A DNA stretch of 64,000 nucleotides from JACKBK01 sp963707275 (GTDB lineage: Bacteria > Chloroflexota > Anaerolineae > JAAEKA01): the NCBI GenBank assembly GCA_963707275.1, contig CAVPPH010000003.1, positions 496,001-560,000 on the forward strand, in the 5' to 3' direction. The position numbers and the translations under genes were made by a program. The notes under the pieces are model-generated. The model was not told the DNA's origin. It made no database searches and was given only the letters and a program-made list of their open reading frames with translations. Positions 52,333-61,552 of the stretch are shown piece by piece; position 1 is the first letter of the stretch, and the number at the start of each line of letters is the position of its first letter.

Positions 52333-52587
52333 TCAATTGGTGTATTCGCTCATACGCTCGCGTTCGCCGAGGGCTTGATGCGTAGCAATGTAGGAGCCTG
52401 GCTTGGCATCGCGAGTTGCGCCCCAGAACCAGAACACGGGAAGGACGAAACCTATAATACCAAACCATTTGTAGCCCTTGCGGAACGTCACTGGAGCTAC
52501 GGTGAACAGACAGAAGATGTAGAGGAAGAAAATGCATGCTGCCATGCCGCCATGGAAGGCATCAAACCGGTATCCTAGAATCAACAT
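52333..52587 (-). CDS. Small two-helix membrane protein
   Basis: 84 residues from ATG 52587, with AAGGAG well placed upstream. Two hydrophobic helices (MAACIFFLYIFCLFTVAPV and WFGIIGFVLPVFWFWGATRD) and a polar tail. No family recognised. It stands alone between the SH3b/PKD gene (gap 52074-52332, no features seen) and the AarF-like gene. Confidence 0.65.
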   Translation of the reverse strand: MLILGYRFDAFHGGMAACIFFLYIFCLFTVAPVTFRKGYKWFGIIGFVLPVFWFWGATRDAKPGSYIATHQALGERERMSEYTN

Positions 52588-52636
52588 GTTGCATTACTCC
52601 TTCGCAAGAATGAATGATCAAGCGGCTGCGGGCTTG

Positions 52637-54370
52637 TCAGTCCCCCGTAGGATCCTTATGCCGCAGCCAGCGCCACATGAGACGAAATACGACAAACAGA
52701 GCCAGTACCGTGGCAATGAAGTAGCTGAGGTAGGCAAGTTGCGTTAGCACTCCCACGAGTTGGCCGGTCAAATCAGTTAATGCTGCGACGCCAACGGCAA
52801 TGGCTGAGCCGATGATGACACCGACCAGCACGATGGCGATCACGATCATTCGTCCAAGACCGCTGAGCTTGGTGATCTCCTTGGACAGATCCGAGGTATC
52901 GACGAAGATCTCGAAGCGCCCCTTGCGATACTGGTTCAGCCAGCCCAGCGTGGCTTCCTGGAAAGAGGGCAGTTGCTTGACCGCCTCGCGAGCAGTCATG
53001 ATAAGCTGGCGCTTGGCCTCATCGAGGATGGTGTCGGCGTCGAAACTGCGCAGCAGCAGGTCGCGCACCATCTGCACGCCGTCCGCGACGATGCCGCCCT
53101 CCGGGAAGAGCACGGTGGCGATTGCCTCGGCCTGCATCATCGCCTTGATGGCCATAGTGAGGTTAGGATCGAGCCGCAGCCCGAAGTCGCGCAGCGTGCC
53201 CAAACCCTGATTCACAGCCTGACCGAAATCGATCGACTGTCCGGTATAGGCATATCGTCCCAGACGTCGCTCAAAGGCTTTGTAGTAGCCCTTTTCATCG
53301 ACATGATCCACAAACGGCGTACTCATGTTCTTCAGGATCTGTGCCATACTCATGATGTCAGTCTGCTGCACTGCGAGCAGAAGCTGGATCAAGTTCATGC
53401 GTTGGTTGCGATCCAGTTCACCGACCATGCCACAGTCGATGAAAGTGATGACGCCTGTGTCCAGGTTGATCATCAGGTTGCCAGGATGCGGATCGGCGTG
53501 GAAGAAGCCGTCGATCAACAACTGCTTGACAACGGCGCGCAAGGCGTTGCGGGCAAGTTCGGGCCGGTCGAGACCCGCCTCATCGATGCGGCCCAGGTCA
53601 GTCGCTTTGACGCCGCGAATGAACTCCATGGTGAGCACCTTGGAGGTGCTGTAGGCGCCGAAAACCGCAGGCACGCCGACGCCCGGAAGCTGCTCCATGC
53701 TCTTGCCGAGGCGGTACGCATTGTAGGCCTCGTTGCCGTAATCCAACTCGGCCAGCACACTGGTGCTGAACTGATCCAGCATCCCGACCAGGTCAATTGC
53801 CTTCACCGCTTCGGAACGGTTGGTGACCACACGAGCGGCGTTTTGCATGATGCCAAGATCGGCGCGCATCTGACTCTGAATATGCGGCCGCTGGACCTTG
53901 ACGGCCACTGCAGTGCCATCGTGCAGAGTGGCGCGATGTACCTGCGCCGTCGATGCGGCGGCAAACGGCGTCGGCTCAAAGGTCGCAAAGACCTCTTCAG
54001 GGGGTGCGCCAAGCTCCTCGATGATGATCTGACGCACCAGCGCCGCTTCAAAAGGTGGAACATTGCTCTGCAGCTTCTCCAACTCGACTTCCCAGTCGTC
54101 CGGGATCGTCGATGCCTGACTGGAGGCAATCTGCCCCATCTTGACATAGGTGGGGCCAAGTTCCTCCAGCATCATCCGTACCTTGACAGGCAAGGGCAGA
54201 GGCTCTACCTCGCGCGGCAGTTGCCATATCCATTTCTGCATAGACAGGCGGAGGTCACGAATAGTCTCCCACCGGTCGAACGCAATATCCCAACCGTAGC
54301 GAAGCAGCACGTTGTAAACCTGCTGCAAGCGCACGTTTTCGCGCATCTTGTCGAGGTTGCTACGTTTCAT
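52637..54370 (-). CDS. AarF/UbiB/ABC1-type atypical kinase with C-terminal membrane helices
   Basis: 577 residues. Family hallmarks: KMGQ (Lys77, Gln80), the Ala-rich loop FAAASTAQVH, VAVKVQRP (Lys158), FFHADPHPGN and the metal-binding FIDCGMVG. Two hydrophobic helices at the C-terminus (about 500-560) anchor it. UbiB/COQ8 proteins are ATPases or kinases supporting quinone and lipid homeostasis. The start overlaps the stop of the holin-like gene by four bases, so the two are coupled. Intact. Confidence 0.9.
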   Translation of the reverse strand: MKRSNLDKMRENVRLQQVYNVLLRYGWDIAFDRWETIRDLRLSMQKWIWQLPREVEPLPLPVKVRMMLEELGPTYVKMGQIASSQASTIPDDWEVELEKLQSNVPPFEAALVRQIIIEELGAPPEEVFATFEPTPFAAASTAQVHRATLHDGTAVAVKVQRPHIQSQMRADLGIMQNAARVVTNRSEAVKAIDLVGMLDQFSTSVLAELDYGNEAYNAYRLGKSMEQLPGVGVPAVFGAYSTSKVLTMEFIRGVKATDLGRIDEAGLDRPELARNALRAVVKQLLIDGFFHADPHPGNLMINLDTGVITFIDCGMVGELDRNQRMNLIQLLLAVQQTDIMSMAQILKNMSTPFVDHVDEKGYYKAFERRLGRYAYTGQSIDFGQAVNQGLGTLRDFGLRLDPNLTMAIKAMMQAEAIATVLFPEGGIVADGVQMVRDLLLRSFDADTILDEAKRQLIMTAREAVKQLPSFQEATLGWLNQYRKGRFEIFVDTSDLSKEITKLSGLGRMIVIAIVLVGVIIGSAIAVGVAALTDLTGQLVGVLTQLAYLSYFIATVLALFVVFRLMWRWLRHKDPTGD

Positions 54371-55128
54371 AGGGTGTTATCTTCAGGGGTGACTTGGTTG
54401 TTCGGCATCGACTCGGGTTCGATGGTGGCAGTGGAGGAGTCGTCTGTGTCGCCAGCGTTACTCACAGAAGTTATCGGCGCGTCATCGACCGATTCAGGGC
54501 CAGCAAACTCGCTGGAAGCGGAAGCTTTTGTATCATCGGGCACAATGGGCGCCTTGTCATCGATGACAATCTCCGTGTCAGAAGCGACATCGGACTCCAG
54601 CTTCAACTCTTTTCGATCCACAAGTGTCTTGATAACACCGCCCGTTTCGCCTTTGATCAATCCGCGTAGCTCCTGGTCCTGCTCCGGCACGATGGGTGCG
54701 GTGAGTCCAAAGAGCGCTTCAAGAAAACTGCCAAGACCACCCAGCAGTGCGCCGCCCACTAAGGCCCAAACTATGCCGTTGACCACAAACCATTGGTGGA
54801 AGAACACGCTGAGCAACCAAAGTAGCACCGCGTTGATCACGACAATGACGATGCCGTACGACGCAAAAATGAACTGAAAAGTCAGGAACTGGATCAAAGG
54901 CTTGATGATCGCGTTGATGATTCCCAACCCGATGGAAATGGCTAACAGAATCGCGATCGATTTCTCAGCAAAGTAGATGTTTGGAACCAGGAGCGCGACC
55001 ACAATTAACGAGATCGCATTGATCACGATACGCATCAGCAGCATGCGCCAATTGAAATGTGTCAGCCAGGAAAAGCGTTTGCGCATATTGTTTCGGCTTG
55101 TTTCGAACGTGAGCGAAGATTGGGTCAT
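54367..55128 (-). CDS. Phage-holin-IV-like membrane protein with acidic tail
   Basis: 253 residues from ATG 55128. Four helices between residues 25 and 140 (ISLIVVALLVPNIYFAEKSI, GLGIINAIIKPLIQFLTFQF, FASYGIVIVVINAVLLWLLS, VWALVGGALLGGLGSFLEAL) with the NAIIKP motif typical of the 4-TMS holin-like DUF family; the C-terminal 110 residues are acidic and Ser/Asp-rich, probably disordered and cytoplasmic. Despite the family name, no phage genes are nearby. Translationally coupled to the AarF-like kinase, suggesting a joint membrane function. Confidence 0.75.
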   Translation of the reverse strand: MTQSSLTFETSRNNMRKRFSWLTHFNWRMLLMRIVINAISLIVVALLVPNIYFAEKSIAILLAISIGLGIINAIIKPLIQFLTFQFIFASYGIVIVVINAVLLWLLSVFFHQWFVVNGIVWALVGGALLGGLGSFLEALFGLTAPIVPEQDQELRGLIKGETGGVIKTLVDRKELKLESDVASDTEIVIDDKAPIVPDDTKASASSEFAGPESVDDAPITSVSNAGDTDDSSTATIEPESMPNNQVTPEDNTL

Positions 55129-55191
55129 GAACAACTGCGCGCCGCTGCAGGAGGCAGGGGAATGAGCGGCGCGACCGGTGACATTGTAACG

Positions 55192-56073
55192 CTAATGGGA
55201 ATTGTTGTCAACGGATGATACGGGCGCGCGACCGACGACCGTCAGGATTTGATCGAGAGCCGCCTCGACTGCCGCCTCGCCCGCGGTGATGGCCTCCTGC
55301 TGGCGGCCAAAACCGATCAACACGTCGATATCGGAAGCCAGCGGCGGGCGCAGCAACACATCGGGCGGGCATTGCTGCAAGCGCGCCTCGGTCGCCGCCG
55401 AGATCATGATCATGACTACGTGCCACAAATCGCGGTAGACGCGCAACGCTCGTTTTGGTTGCAATGGCTCCACCACTGGCGGCTGGCCCGGCGTGTTCTG
55501 GACGAAACTGGGCAACACGTCCACGGCAATGACCACGTCCGCGCCCATCTGCCGCACCACGTCGACCGGCAGGTTGTTGAGCATGCCACCGTCCACCAGC
55601 TTCAGCGTCCCCATCTCGACCGGCTGGAAGACGCCAGGCACTGAGATCGTGGCGCGCACCGCGTCAGCCACACGCCCGCTGTTGAGGACCACCTCGCGAC
55701 CGGTGTTGACGTCAACCGTCACCACTGACAACGGCCGGCGCAGATCAGAGAACTTTGTCTCCCGACCGATCACACCCGCGATATAATCGTAGATGCGCGC
55801 GCCGCGCACCAGGCCGGTTTGCGACAGACTGACATCAACGGTCCGGATCATGTCAGCGCGCCGACTGGTGGCCTTGATCGCCTCGGCTTCCATCTGCTCC
55901 GCCGAAAGACCAGCGGCATACATTGCACCGACCACGCCACCCATGCTGGTGCCGGCCACCAGGCGCGGGAAGATACCTTTCCGCTCCAGCGCCTTCAACA
56001 CGCCGATGTGGGCAAAGCCGCGCGCGCCGCCGCCGCCCAGAGCTATTCCAAGAACCGGCGCCAATTCAGTCAT
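55192..56073 (-). CDS. Patatin-like phospholipase (RssA/NTE type)
   Basis: 293 residues from ATG 56073 with AGAGGCGA upstream. Oxyanion hole GGGGARG at 13-19, nucleophile GTSMGG (Ser43), catalytic Asp in VDGGMLNNLP. The patatin fold hydrolyses acyl chains from phospholipids or lysolipids. No signal peptide; cytoplasmic or membrane-associated. It stands alone between the holin-like gene and the DUF308 gene's terminator. Confidence 0.88.
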   Translation of the reverse strand: MTELAPVLGIALGGGGARGFAHIGVLKALERKGIFPRLVAGTSMGGVVGAMYAAGLSAEQMEAEAIKATSRRADMIRTVDVSLSQTGLVRGARIYDYIAGVIGRETKFSDLRRPLSVVTVDVNTGREVVLNSGRVADAVRATISVPGVFQPVEMGTLKLVDGGMLNNLPVDVVRQMGADVVIAVDVLPSFVQNTPGQPPVVEPLQPKRALRVYRDLWHVVMIMISAATEARLQQCPPDVLLRPPLASDIDVLIGFGRQQEAITAGEAAVEAALDQILTVVGRAPVSSVDNNSH

Positions 56074-56114
56074 CTGTTCGCCTCTGCGCGTTGCAACATC
56101 TGAACAAAAAAGAA

Positions 56115-56153
56115 ACGAGGAGAAAGCCGCCACATGGGAGACTCTCTCCTCGT
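56115..56153 (-). terminator. Terminator of the DUF308 gene
   Basis: ACGAGGAGA pairs with TCTCCTCGT; on the minus strand the stem is followed by TTTCTTTTTTG. It lies 33 nt after the stop at 56186. Confidence 0.8.
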
Positions 56154-56185
56154 CAGGTTACTTACCAAGACCCGGTCTGAGTCAG

Positions 56186-56743
56186 TTATCTTAAGCGGAA
56201 TGCAACGACCAGCATGAAGATGCCACCGAAGATGAACAGAATGCCGAGGGCAATCGGCAGCGAAGCCGCAGCAATCAACGTATTGCCAAGGATCATCAGA
56301 CCGAACAGGATGCCAAGGACACCCATGATACCGGCGGCCCAGCCGCCGCCACGGAAGGCAGCGATCAGCGCTACGATACCGTACATGACGGCCATGAAGC
56401 CGATCACCCAGGCGAAGGCAACACCGACGGCAGCCGTCGTGCCCAGCATCGTTGCCAAGTCGGCGCTCCCACCCAGGAAGCCACCCACGATCACGCTACC
56501 CGCCAGAAGAGCGATGATGCCCACAAAGAGCTTCCACCCCCAGGCAGTGCGGTCACGGAACAGGCTAACGATGTCGAGAATGCCAATGATGATCCAGTAG
56601 ATACCCAACGCCAGAACCAAGGCTCCTGCGGTCTTGATCGGATTCGTCAGCAGCAGAATGCCAAGAATGATGGCAAGGATACCTTGAACCAATAGCACCC
56701 ACCACTTGGTGGTCTGGGCGGGCGCGGTTGCAGTTGCAGTCAT
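56186..56743 (-). CDS. DUF308/HdeD-like six-helix membrane protein
   Basis: 185 residues with AAAGGAG upstream. Six hydrophobic helices in the HdeD pattern (WWVLLVQGILAIILGILLL, LVLALGIYWIIIGILDIVS, WKLFVGIIALLAGSVIVGG, PIALGILFIFGGIFMLVVAF). HdeD was named for acid resistance in E. coli; the family role is unknown. Own terminator and a separate leader (56744-56909) suggest a monocistronic gene. Confidence 0.85.
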   Translation of the reverse strand: MTATATAPAQTTKWWVLLVQGILAIILGILLLTNPIKTAGALVLALGIYWIIIGILDIVSLFRDRTAWGWKLFVGIIALLAGSVIVGGFLGGSADLATMLGTTAAVGVAFAWVIGFMAVMYGIVALIAAFRGGGWAAGIMGVLGILFGLMILGNTLIAAASLPIALGILFIFGGIFMLVVAFRLR

Positions 56744-56909
56744 TGCAAAACTCCTTTCCGAAATGTATGGTGATATGAACTTAGTTCGGTGCTGTTAGTT
56801 CCTTGTTGCTTGATCGCAACGAGGCAGTCACCGAGGGACGTTGAGTGCATTATACCGCAGGCAGCCGAATTTTGGCAATTCTGTTGAAAATGTCGCTAAC
56901 ATAGTACGG

Positions 56910-57896
56910 TCACGCAGCGAAGCGGGTTTGCATGTAGCGCGTCGCCTTGCTGACCGATAGCGGCTGGCTGGAGTTCCCGGTGCGGATGTAGAACTCCTCC
57001 TTGCCCTTGAAGCTGAGATAACAAGGGGTTGATGATGGCTGGACCAGCACAACACAGACCGTCACACCGTCGATTTTCTCAAAGGCCAGTTCGACGTTGT
57101 GGTGCAGCTCCGCGCCGATCATCTGGTTAAAAGCCATGTTGAAGGCGTTCTCCCAGCCATCGACGTTCTTCTTGGGCAAGCCCGCGTAGTCTTGCTCAAT
57201 GCCCAGCGGCTGGCCGTCGTCGCTGACACCGATCAGCAGCGCGCCGCCGGCCGTGTTCATGAACGCAGCCACATTCTTCATGACTGGCTCGTACAGATCC
57301 TTGTTGACCGCCTCACGCCGGTAGTCCCAGAGCAGGCTGGCCTTGAATTCCACCTGGTTGTTCTCACCCTGGGCAATCAGCTCGCGCGCTGGCAACCGTT
57401 GCAGAGTCGTTGTCTCGAACTCAGTCCCCGCCAGGCTGAGCAGTGACTGCGCGATCTCACCGGGGGAGGAAATGTCCTTGATCTTAGCCGAATCACCGGC
57501 CACGCTGAGCACCAGGCTGCCGTAGTCAAATCGCCGCGCCAGCGGTCCCTGTCTGGTGTCAACCGCGGTAATCCGTGGCGTTTCCACCAGACGTCTGTCG
57601 GGTGAAATCAAGCCGGGCCGGTACGTCACCACATCTCTGTTGATCAGATAGGTCGGGAAATACCACGTCGCGAACGAAATGACGACAATCAGAAACTGGA
57701 GAAGGCCAAGGATGAGGAGAATGAACAGGCTGAAAGAGGGAACAGCGGTCGCAAGCGGACTGGCTGCATATTCCGTCCGCAGATCGATCCACAGCACGGC
57801 CGCCAGCGGCAGCACTGCAAAGAAAAAGGTGATGTACGCAACCCGCTTCAGGAAGACAAACGGGGTCTTGCGTACGATGAACTCACGCTGAGTCAT
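56910..57896 (-). CDS. Membrane-anchored AlbA_2/Schlafen-like protein with PH-like domain
   Basis: 328 residues from ATG 57896 (an upstream TTG at 57923 lies inside a hairpin and is rejected). Two helices at residues 15-75, then a bacterial PH-like strand set (YLINRDVVTYRPGLISPDRR, RITAVDTRQGPLARRFDYG), then AlbA_2/Slfn: QVEFKASLLWDYR, VAAFMNTAGGALLIGVSDDG and PLGIEQDY, and the end FYIRTGNSSQPLS. AlbA_2 domains bind nucleic acid or act as ATP-linked regulators. A membrane-tethered version with a PH-like module is uncommon. Intact. Confidence 0.8.
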   Translation of the reverse strand: MTQREFIVRKTPFVFLKRVAYITFFFAVLPLAAVLWIDLRTEYAASPLATAVPSFSLFILLILGLLQFLIVVISFATWYFPTYLINRDVVTYRPGLISPDRRLVETPRITAVDTRQGPLARRFDYGSLVLSVAGDSAKIKDISSPGEIAQSLLSLAGTEFETTTLQRLPARELIAQGENNQVEFKASLLWDYRREAVNKDLYEPVMKNVAAFMNTAGGALLIGVSDDGQPLGIEQDYAGLPKKNVDGWENAFNMAFNQMIGAELHHNVELAFEKIDGVTVCVVLVQPSSTPCYLSFKGKEEFYIRTGNSSQPLSVSKATRYMQTRFAA

Positions 57897-57909
57897 GCAA
57901 TCACAGGCA

Positions 57910-57935
57910 GAGGCTGCCAGCAATCTGGCAGCCTC
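57910..57935. repeat. GC-rich hairpin upstream of the AlbA_2 gene
   Basis: GAGGCTGCCAG pairs exactly with CTGGCAGCCTC over CAAT. On the plus strand GTTTGATTC follows; on the minus strand it lies between the DUF1269 stop (58096) and the AlbA_2 start, where it may end the DUF1269 message. Confidence 0.5.
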
Positions 57936-58095
57936 GTTTGATTCTAAAGGCGTAAAGAGGCATTCGCAAGGCGCTGGAAATCACCTGGTGAACGCAAGCG
58001 CTTGTCGCGCCCGGAAGAAACCGCTCACAGCAGCCGATCGACGGCTGTCGATGGCCGTCCACGTCAAGACTTCCGCAGGCCGTCAGGGTGATCTC

Positions 58096-58635
58096 TTACT
58101 TGTTGACAGAGGCTTCGATGGTCGCCCGCTCAGCCGGGCTCATGCCGCTGTCTTCGCCCTCGACCCGAGCGCGCAGCGCCGCCTCTACGTCTGATGGCAG
58201 TGATGTCTGGTAGACATGCCCCTTGAACTGGCCCAGCGAGCCCATAACGGCAGCCGCGTTGCCTTCCTGTATCACCACGAACAGCGCCGACTGGCCGTTC
58301 TCCAGCAACTCGCCAACTTCCTTGACGAACTTCTTCTCGATGCCGTGGTCAGTCGCCGCGCCGACGGCAGCGCCAGCCAACGCGCCGATGACAATGCCCG
58401 CCACGGGGAACATAATGCCCGCGACAAGCAGCCCCAGGCCGCCACCGATTGCCGCGCCCCACTTCACGCCCTTGTCAAGCTCGTTGTGGACGTTCAGCTT
58501 GCCGTCGTCGCCGCGGCTCACCATGGCGGCGTCCTCGATCTTGATCAAGCCCTGATCGGACAACTGCTTGATGGCCTTGCGAACTTCCGCAGCCTCGGCT
58601 GCATCATCATATTTGATGACTACCAGATACGACAT
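58096..58635 (-). CDS. DUF1269 family membrane protein
   Basis: 179 residues with AGGAGG upstream. Starts SYLVVIKYDDAAEAAEVRKA (ferredoxin-like strand-helix), then the Gly-rich amphipathic hairpin GAAIGGGLGLLVAGIMFPVA and GIVIGALAGAAVGAATDHGI, and SALFVVIQEGNAAAVMGSLG. Typical DUF1269, unknown function, often induced by stress. No operon partner. Confidence 0.85.
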   Translation of the reverse strand: MSYLVVIKYDDAAEAAEVRKAIKQLSDQGLIKIEDAAMVSRGDDGKLNVHNELDKGVKWGAAIGGGLGLLVAGIMFPVAGIVIGALAGAAVGAATDHGIEKKFVKEVGELLENGQSALFVVIQEGNAAAVMGSLGQFKGHVYQTSLPSDVEAALRARVEGEDSGMSPAERATIEASVNK

Positions 58636-58734
58636 GATTTGCCTCCTGCTTGGTATTGGAAACGCTGAAAACGCGCTGGCTGCCGACGTGCTTCCTGTCT
58701 CCGCGCAGCCGGCGAAATCATACCACAGAGCACG

Positions 58735-60031
58735 CTACATGCCAATCCCCGCGGACCAGCCACCCAGCGATTCCTCGATCCTGCGGGCAGCAGCAACTGC
58801 AACGTGTTCTTGCCAGGGTCTGCTCACAATTTGCACACCGATCGGCAGGCCATCCGGTGATGTCCCAGTTCGCACCACAGCACACGGCCACCCGGTCAGG
58901 CTATAGGGTATCGTATAGTTGAACTTCAACGGATCGCCGTCTTCGTCGCCGCGGTGAGCGGGCGCGGCATCCACCGGGCACAGAATCAGATCGCGGCTGC
59001 GCATGAATTGCAGCATCGCCGTCCGAAACGCATCCCACTCGGCCAGCAATTGCTCCACCTGATCGCCGGTCAGGTCTGACATGCCCCAGTAGCCGCGGGT
59101 GATCTTCCATGCATCAGGCAGGCAGTCCGGTTGTGCGTGCGTTACATCCGCGCCCAGGTCACTCAGGGCGGCCGCGGCTGCGCGCACTGCTGCGACCGTC
59201 TCAGGCGTTGACGTGGCCTGCCCGTCATCCGCGTACACGGCAACGCGCATTCCGTTGATCGCTACACTGTCAGGGTCTCCAAACGGCATATCGACGACGC
59301 CTGAGTCGCACCAGTCGCTGCCCGCGATGATCGTGAAAGTCAGCCACGCGTCATCGATGCTACGCGCCAGCGGGCCAATCTGCGATCGTGTGTCGCTCAA
59401 CCCGCCGGGATGATTGAACACGCCCGTGTTCGGCACACGGCCCGACGTTGGCTTGAGCGTCGCCACGCCGCAGTAGTGCGCGGGCAAGCGCAGGCTGCCC
59501 CCGGAGTCGCTGCCAATGCTCAGCGGTGACAGCCCGGCAGCGACAGCGGCAGCGCATCCGCCGCTGCTGCCGCCCGGCGTGTACTCGCGGTTGTAGGGAT
59601 TGAGCGTGCGCCCGTAGACCGGATTGTCGGTCAACCCACCGCCGCCGCCCGGTGGACAGTTGGTCTTGCCCAGCAGAATCGCCCCGGCCACCTTCATGCG
59701 CGCCACAACGACGGCGTCGAGCTGCGGCACGAAGTCGCGCCGCTCCTCCAGTCCGGCTGCCGACACGATCCCGGCCGTCTCGATGACATCCTTAGCTGTA
59801 AACGGCACACCGTGCAGCGGTCCCCAGATTTCGCCACGTGCCAGCGCTTCGTCTGCCTCCCGCGCCCGGGTCAATGCAGAACCGACCGCGAGCTGGACCA
59901 CCGCGTTGATCGCGGGATTGACGAGATTCGATCCGTCGCAAATACGCCTCGGCGACCTCTGCGGAGGAAACGGCGCGCGTGCGGATCAGAGAAGCCAGCA
60001 CGTGGGCCGGCATGGCAGTCAGTTCAGACAT
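58735..60031 (-). CDS. Amidase signature family hydrolase (N-terminus frameshifted)
   Basis: About 431 residues after removing one base near 59935. N-terminus SELTAMPAHVLASLIRTRAV, then LHGVPFTAKDVIETAG (catalytic Lys), TPGGSSGGCAAAVAAGLSPL (cis-Ser) and GSDSGGSLRLPAHYCG (nucleophile Ser), completing the Ser-cisSer-Lys triad. Hydrolyses an amide; specificity unknown, and no GatB/GatC is adjacent, so it is unlikely to be GatA. Start ATG 60031 overlaps the GNAT gene's end and has GAGG six bases upstream. Confidence 0.88.
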
Positions 60032-60539
60032 TTTCATCCTCGATCGGCAGCACCATGCGGTAGCGCCCGTCGCGGAATCCGCAGTGGCGGTAGAACCCGA
60101 TCGCGCCGGTGTTGAATGCCTGCACGTCCAACGTGATGTCGTCGGCTTCGTTGACGCGGGCGATCTCGACCAGCACATCCAGCAGCGCCCGTCCGTAGCC
60201 CTTGCCGCGCTGCGTCTCGGTCACGCCAAACTGGTCGATGTACAACGCGCAATGCGCCGGACCGTAGATGCCATCGTCGCGATAGATCAGTTCCGTGGAG
60301 GCATAGGCCACCGGATCACCGTTCTCGGTCACAAGGATGACAAAGCGGTCAAGGTCAGACAACAGGCTGGTAAACCACTTGGCTGTCTCGGCGATGAATC
60401 GGCGGCCGGGATGTTTGTAGCGGTGTGGTTCGGCGGCAGCATGCAACGCCTGCACCTCGGCGCACAGCCGCGCGACTGCCGTTGTGTCGTCGCCCGGAAT
60501 CAATCGTTGAATTACCAACTTGTCTTGCTGAGTTGCCAA
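60024..60539 (-). CDS. GNAT family N-acetyltransferase
   Basis: 171 residues from a TTG at 60539. Motif A is QFGVTETQRGKGYGRALLDV with the acetyl-CoA loop QRGKGYG, followed by VQAFNTGAIGFYRHCGF. Transfers an acetyl group to an unidentified amine. It lies 7 nt after the double GNAT gene and overlaps the amidase start, so all four genes from kynureninase onward form one unit. Confidence 0.88.
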   Translation of the reverse strand: MATQQDKLVIQRLIPGDDTTAVARLCAEVQALHAAAEPHRYKHPGRRFIAETAKWFTSLLSDLDRFVILVTENGDPVAYASTELIYRDDGIYGPAHCALYIDQFGVTETQRGKGYGRALLDVLVEIARVNEADDITLDVQAFNTGAIGFYRHCGFRDGRYRMVLPIEDENV

Positions 60540-60546
60540 GCGACTG

Positions 60547-61552
60547 TCACCGTCCTTTCGCCCACACGATCCGCGGGTCGATGCGCCGTACCAACCGGTA
60601 GGCTACCGGATAGTAGCCCTGGCTTGGCCAGAAGCTCGCGGCAAGCAGGTTGGTGCTGCGCCAGTCGGTCTTCATCACATTGAAACCATCGGCGCGCGCC
60701 GAGGCCAGCACGACACGCGACAGCGCCGTACTGATGCCGCGTCGGCGGAAGGCCGGCAGCGTGCCGCCGACGCTCATATCCGCGGTCCCTGCCGGAACCA
60801 ATACGCTTGCGTCTGTAGGTTCGGCCGGCCAATATGCCTGCACGCCCGCCACCTGCCCGTCGACAAAGGCCAGGTACACCACCACATCTTCCTCATCCAC
60901 TAACTCTGCCCAGCCGTCCTCCTGTTCGGGAACATCTTCGGGCGGCATGATGCCCCAGACCGGCGCCTGCACCTGGTGGCGCCAGATAACGCTGGAGATG
61001 GCGCGCAGCGCGTCCTTGTCCTCAGGACCGGCGCGGCGGATCTCGACACCGGCAGGTAGCATTCGGCGGCGCGGGATCGACGGATGCCAGCGATTGCAAC
61101 GCCTGCACCTGCTCGATCCCAAAGCTCAGCGAATACCAGGCGTCCAGCAGCGCGCGGTCGGCCAGCGGCATCAGCGCGAAGTGGAAGAAGATGCCCTCGT
61201 CGACCCATGGCGCGGCCAGCATCGCGTACATCGAGCGCACCAAATCGTGGATTTCCGCAGGGTCGGTGGCGCAACCGGCCGGCTGAACCCACGCGCTGCG
61301 CCCCCAGATTTCGTCCAGGTTTGGCCGCCCGATCATGAACCCCAGAAGCTGGCTGTCGCGCACGGCGGCAACACCGCTGGTGGTTGCCAGCGCCAGAGTG
61401 CCGGCAACTGCGTTGGCTGCAACAGCCGCATCTTCGAAGCGGTCCGGCAGATCGGGCAGCAACTGGCGGTCACGCCGGTGACGCTGCGCCAGAAGCGCGC
61501 CGGCCTGACTCACCAGATCATCGCCAAATGGAATGATTTCGTAGCGTGTCAT
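60547..61552 (-). CDS. Double-domain GNAT acetyltransferase (one frameshift)
   Basis: About 334 residues. It begins TRYEIIPFGDDLVSQAGALL with a first GNAT-like half (TTSGVAAVRDSQLLGFMIGR, SMYAMLAAPWVDEGIFFHFA), then after a shift near 61075 a second half (VEIRRAGPEDKDALRAISSV, GGTLPAFRRRGISTALSRVV, TDWRSTNLLAASFWPSQGYY). The second half has the RRRGIS acetyl-CoA loop; the first half lacks a clear one and may be structural. The ATG overlaps the kynureninase stop (ATGA). One surplus base restores the frame. Substrate unknown. Confidence 0.75.

Noticed and set aside
54367..55128. Prophage holin
   Set aside because: No lysin, structural or integrase genes are nearby; the gene is coupled to an AarF-like kinase, so a housekeeping membrane role is more likely.
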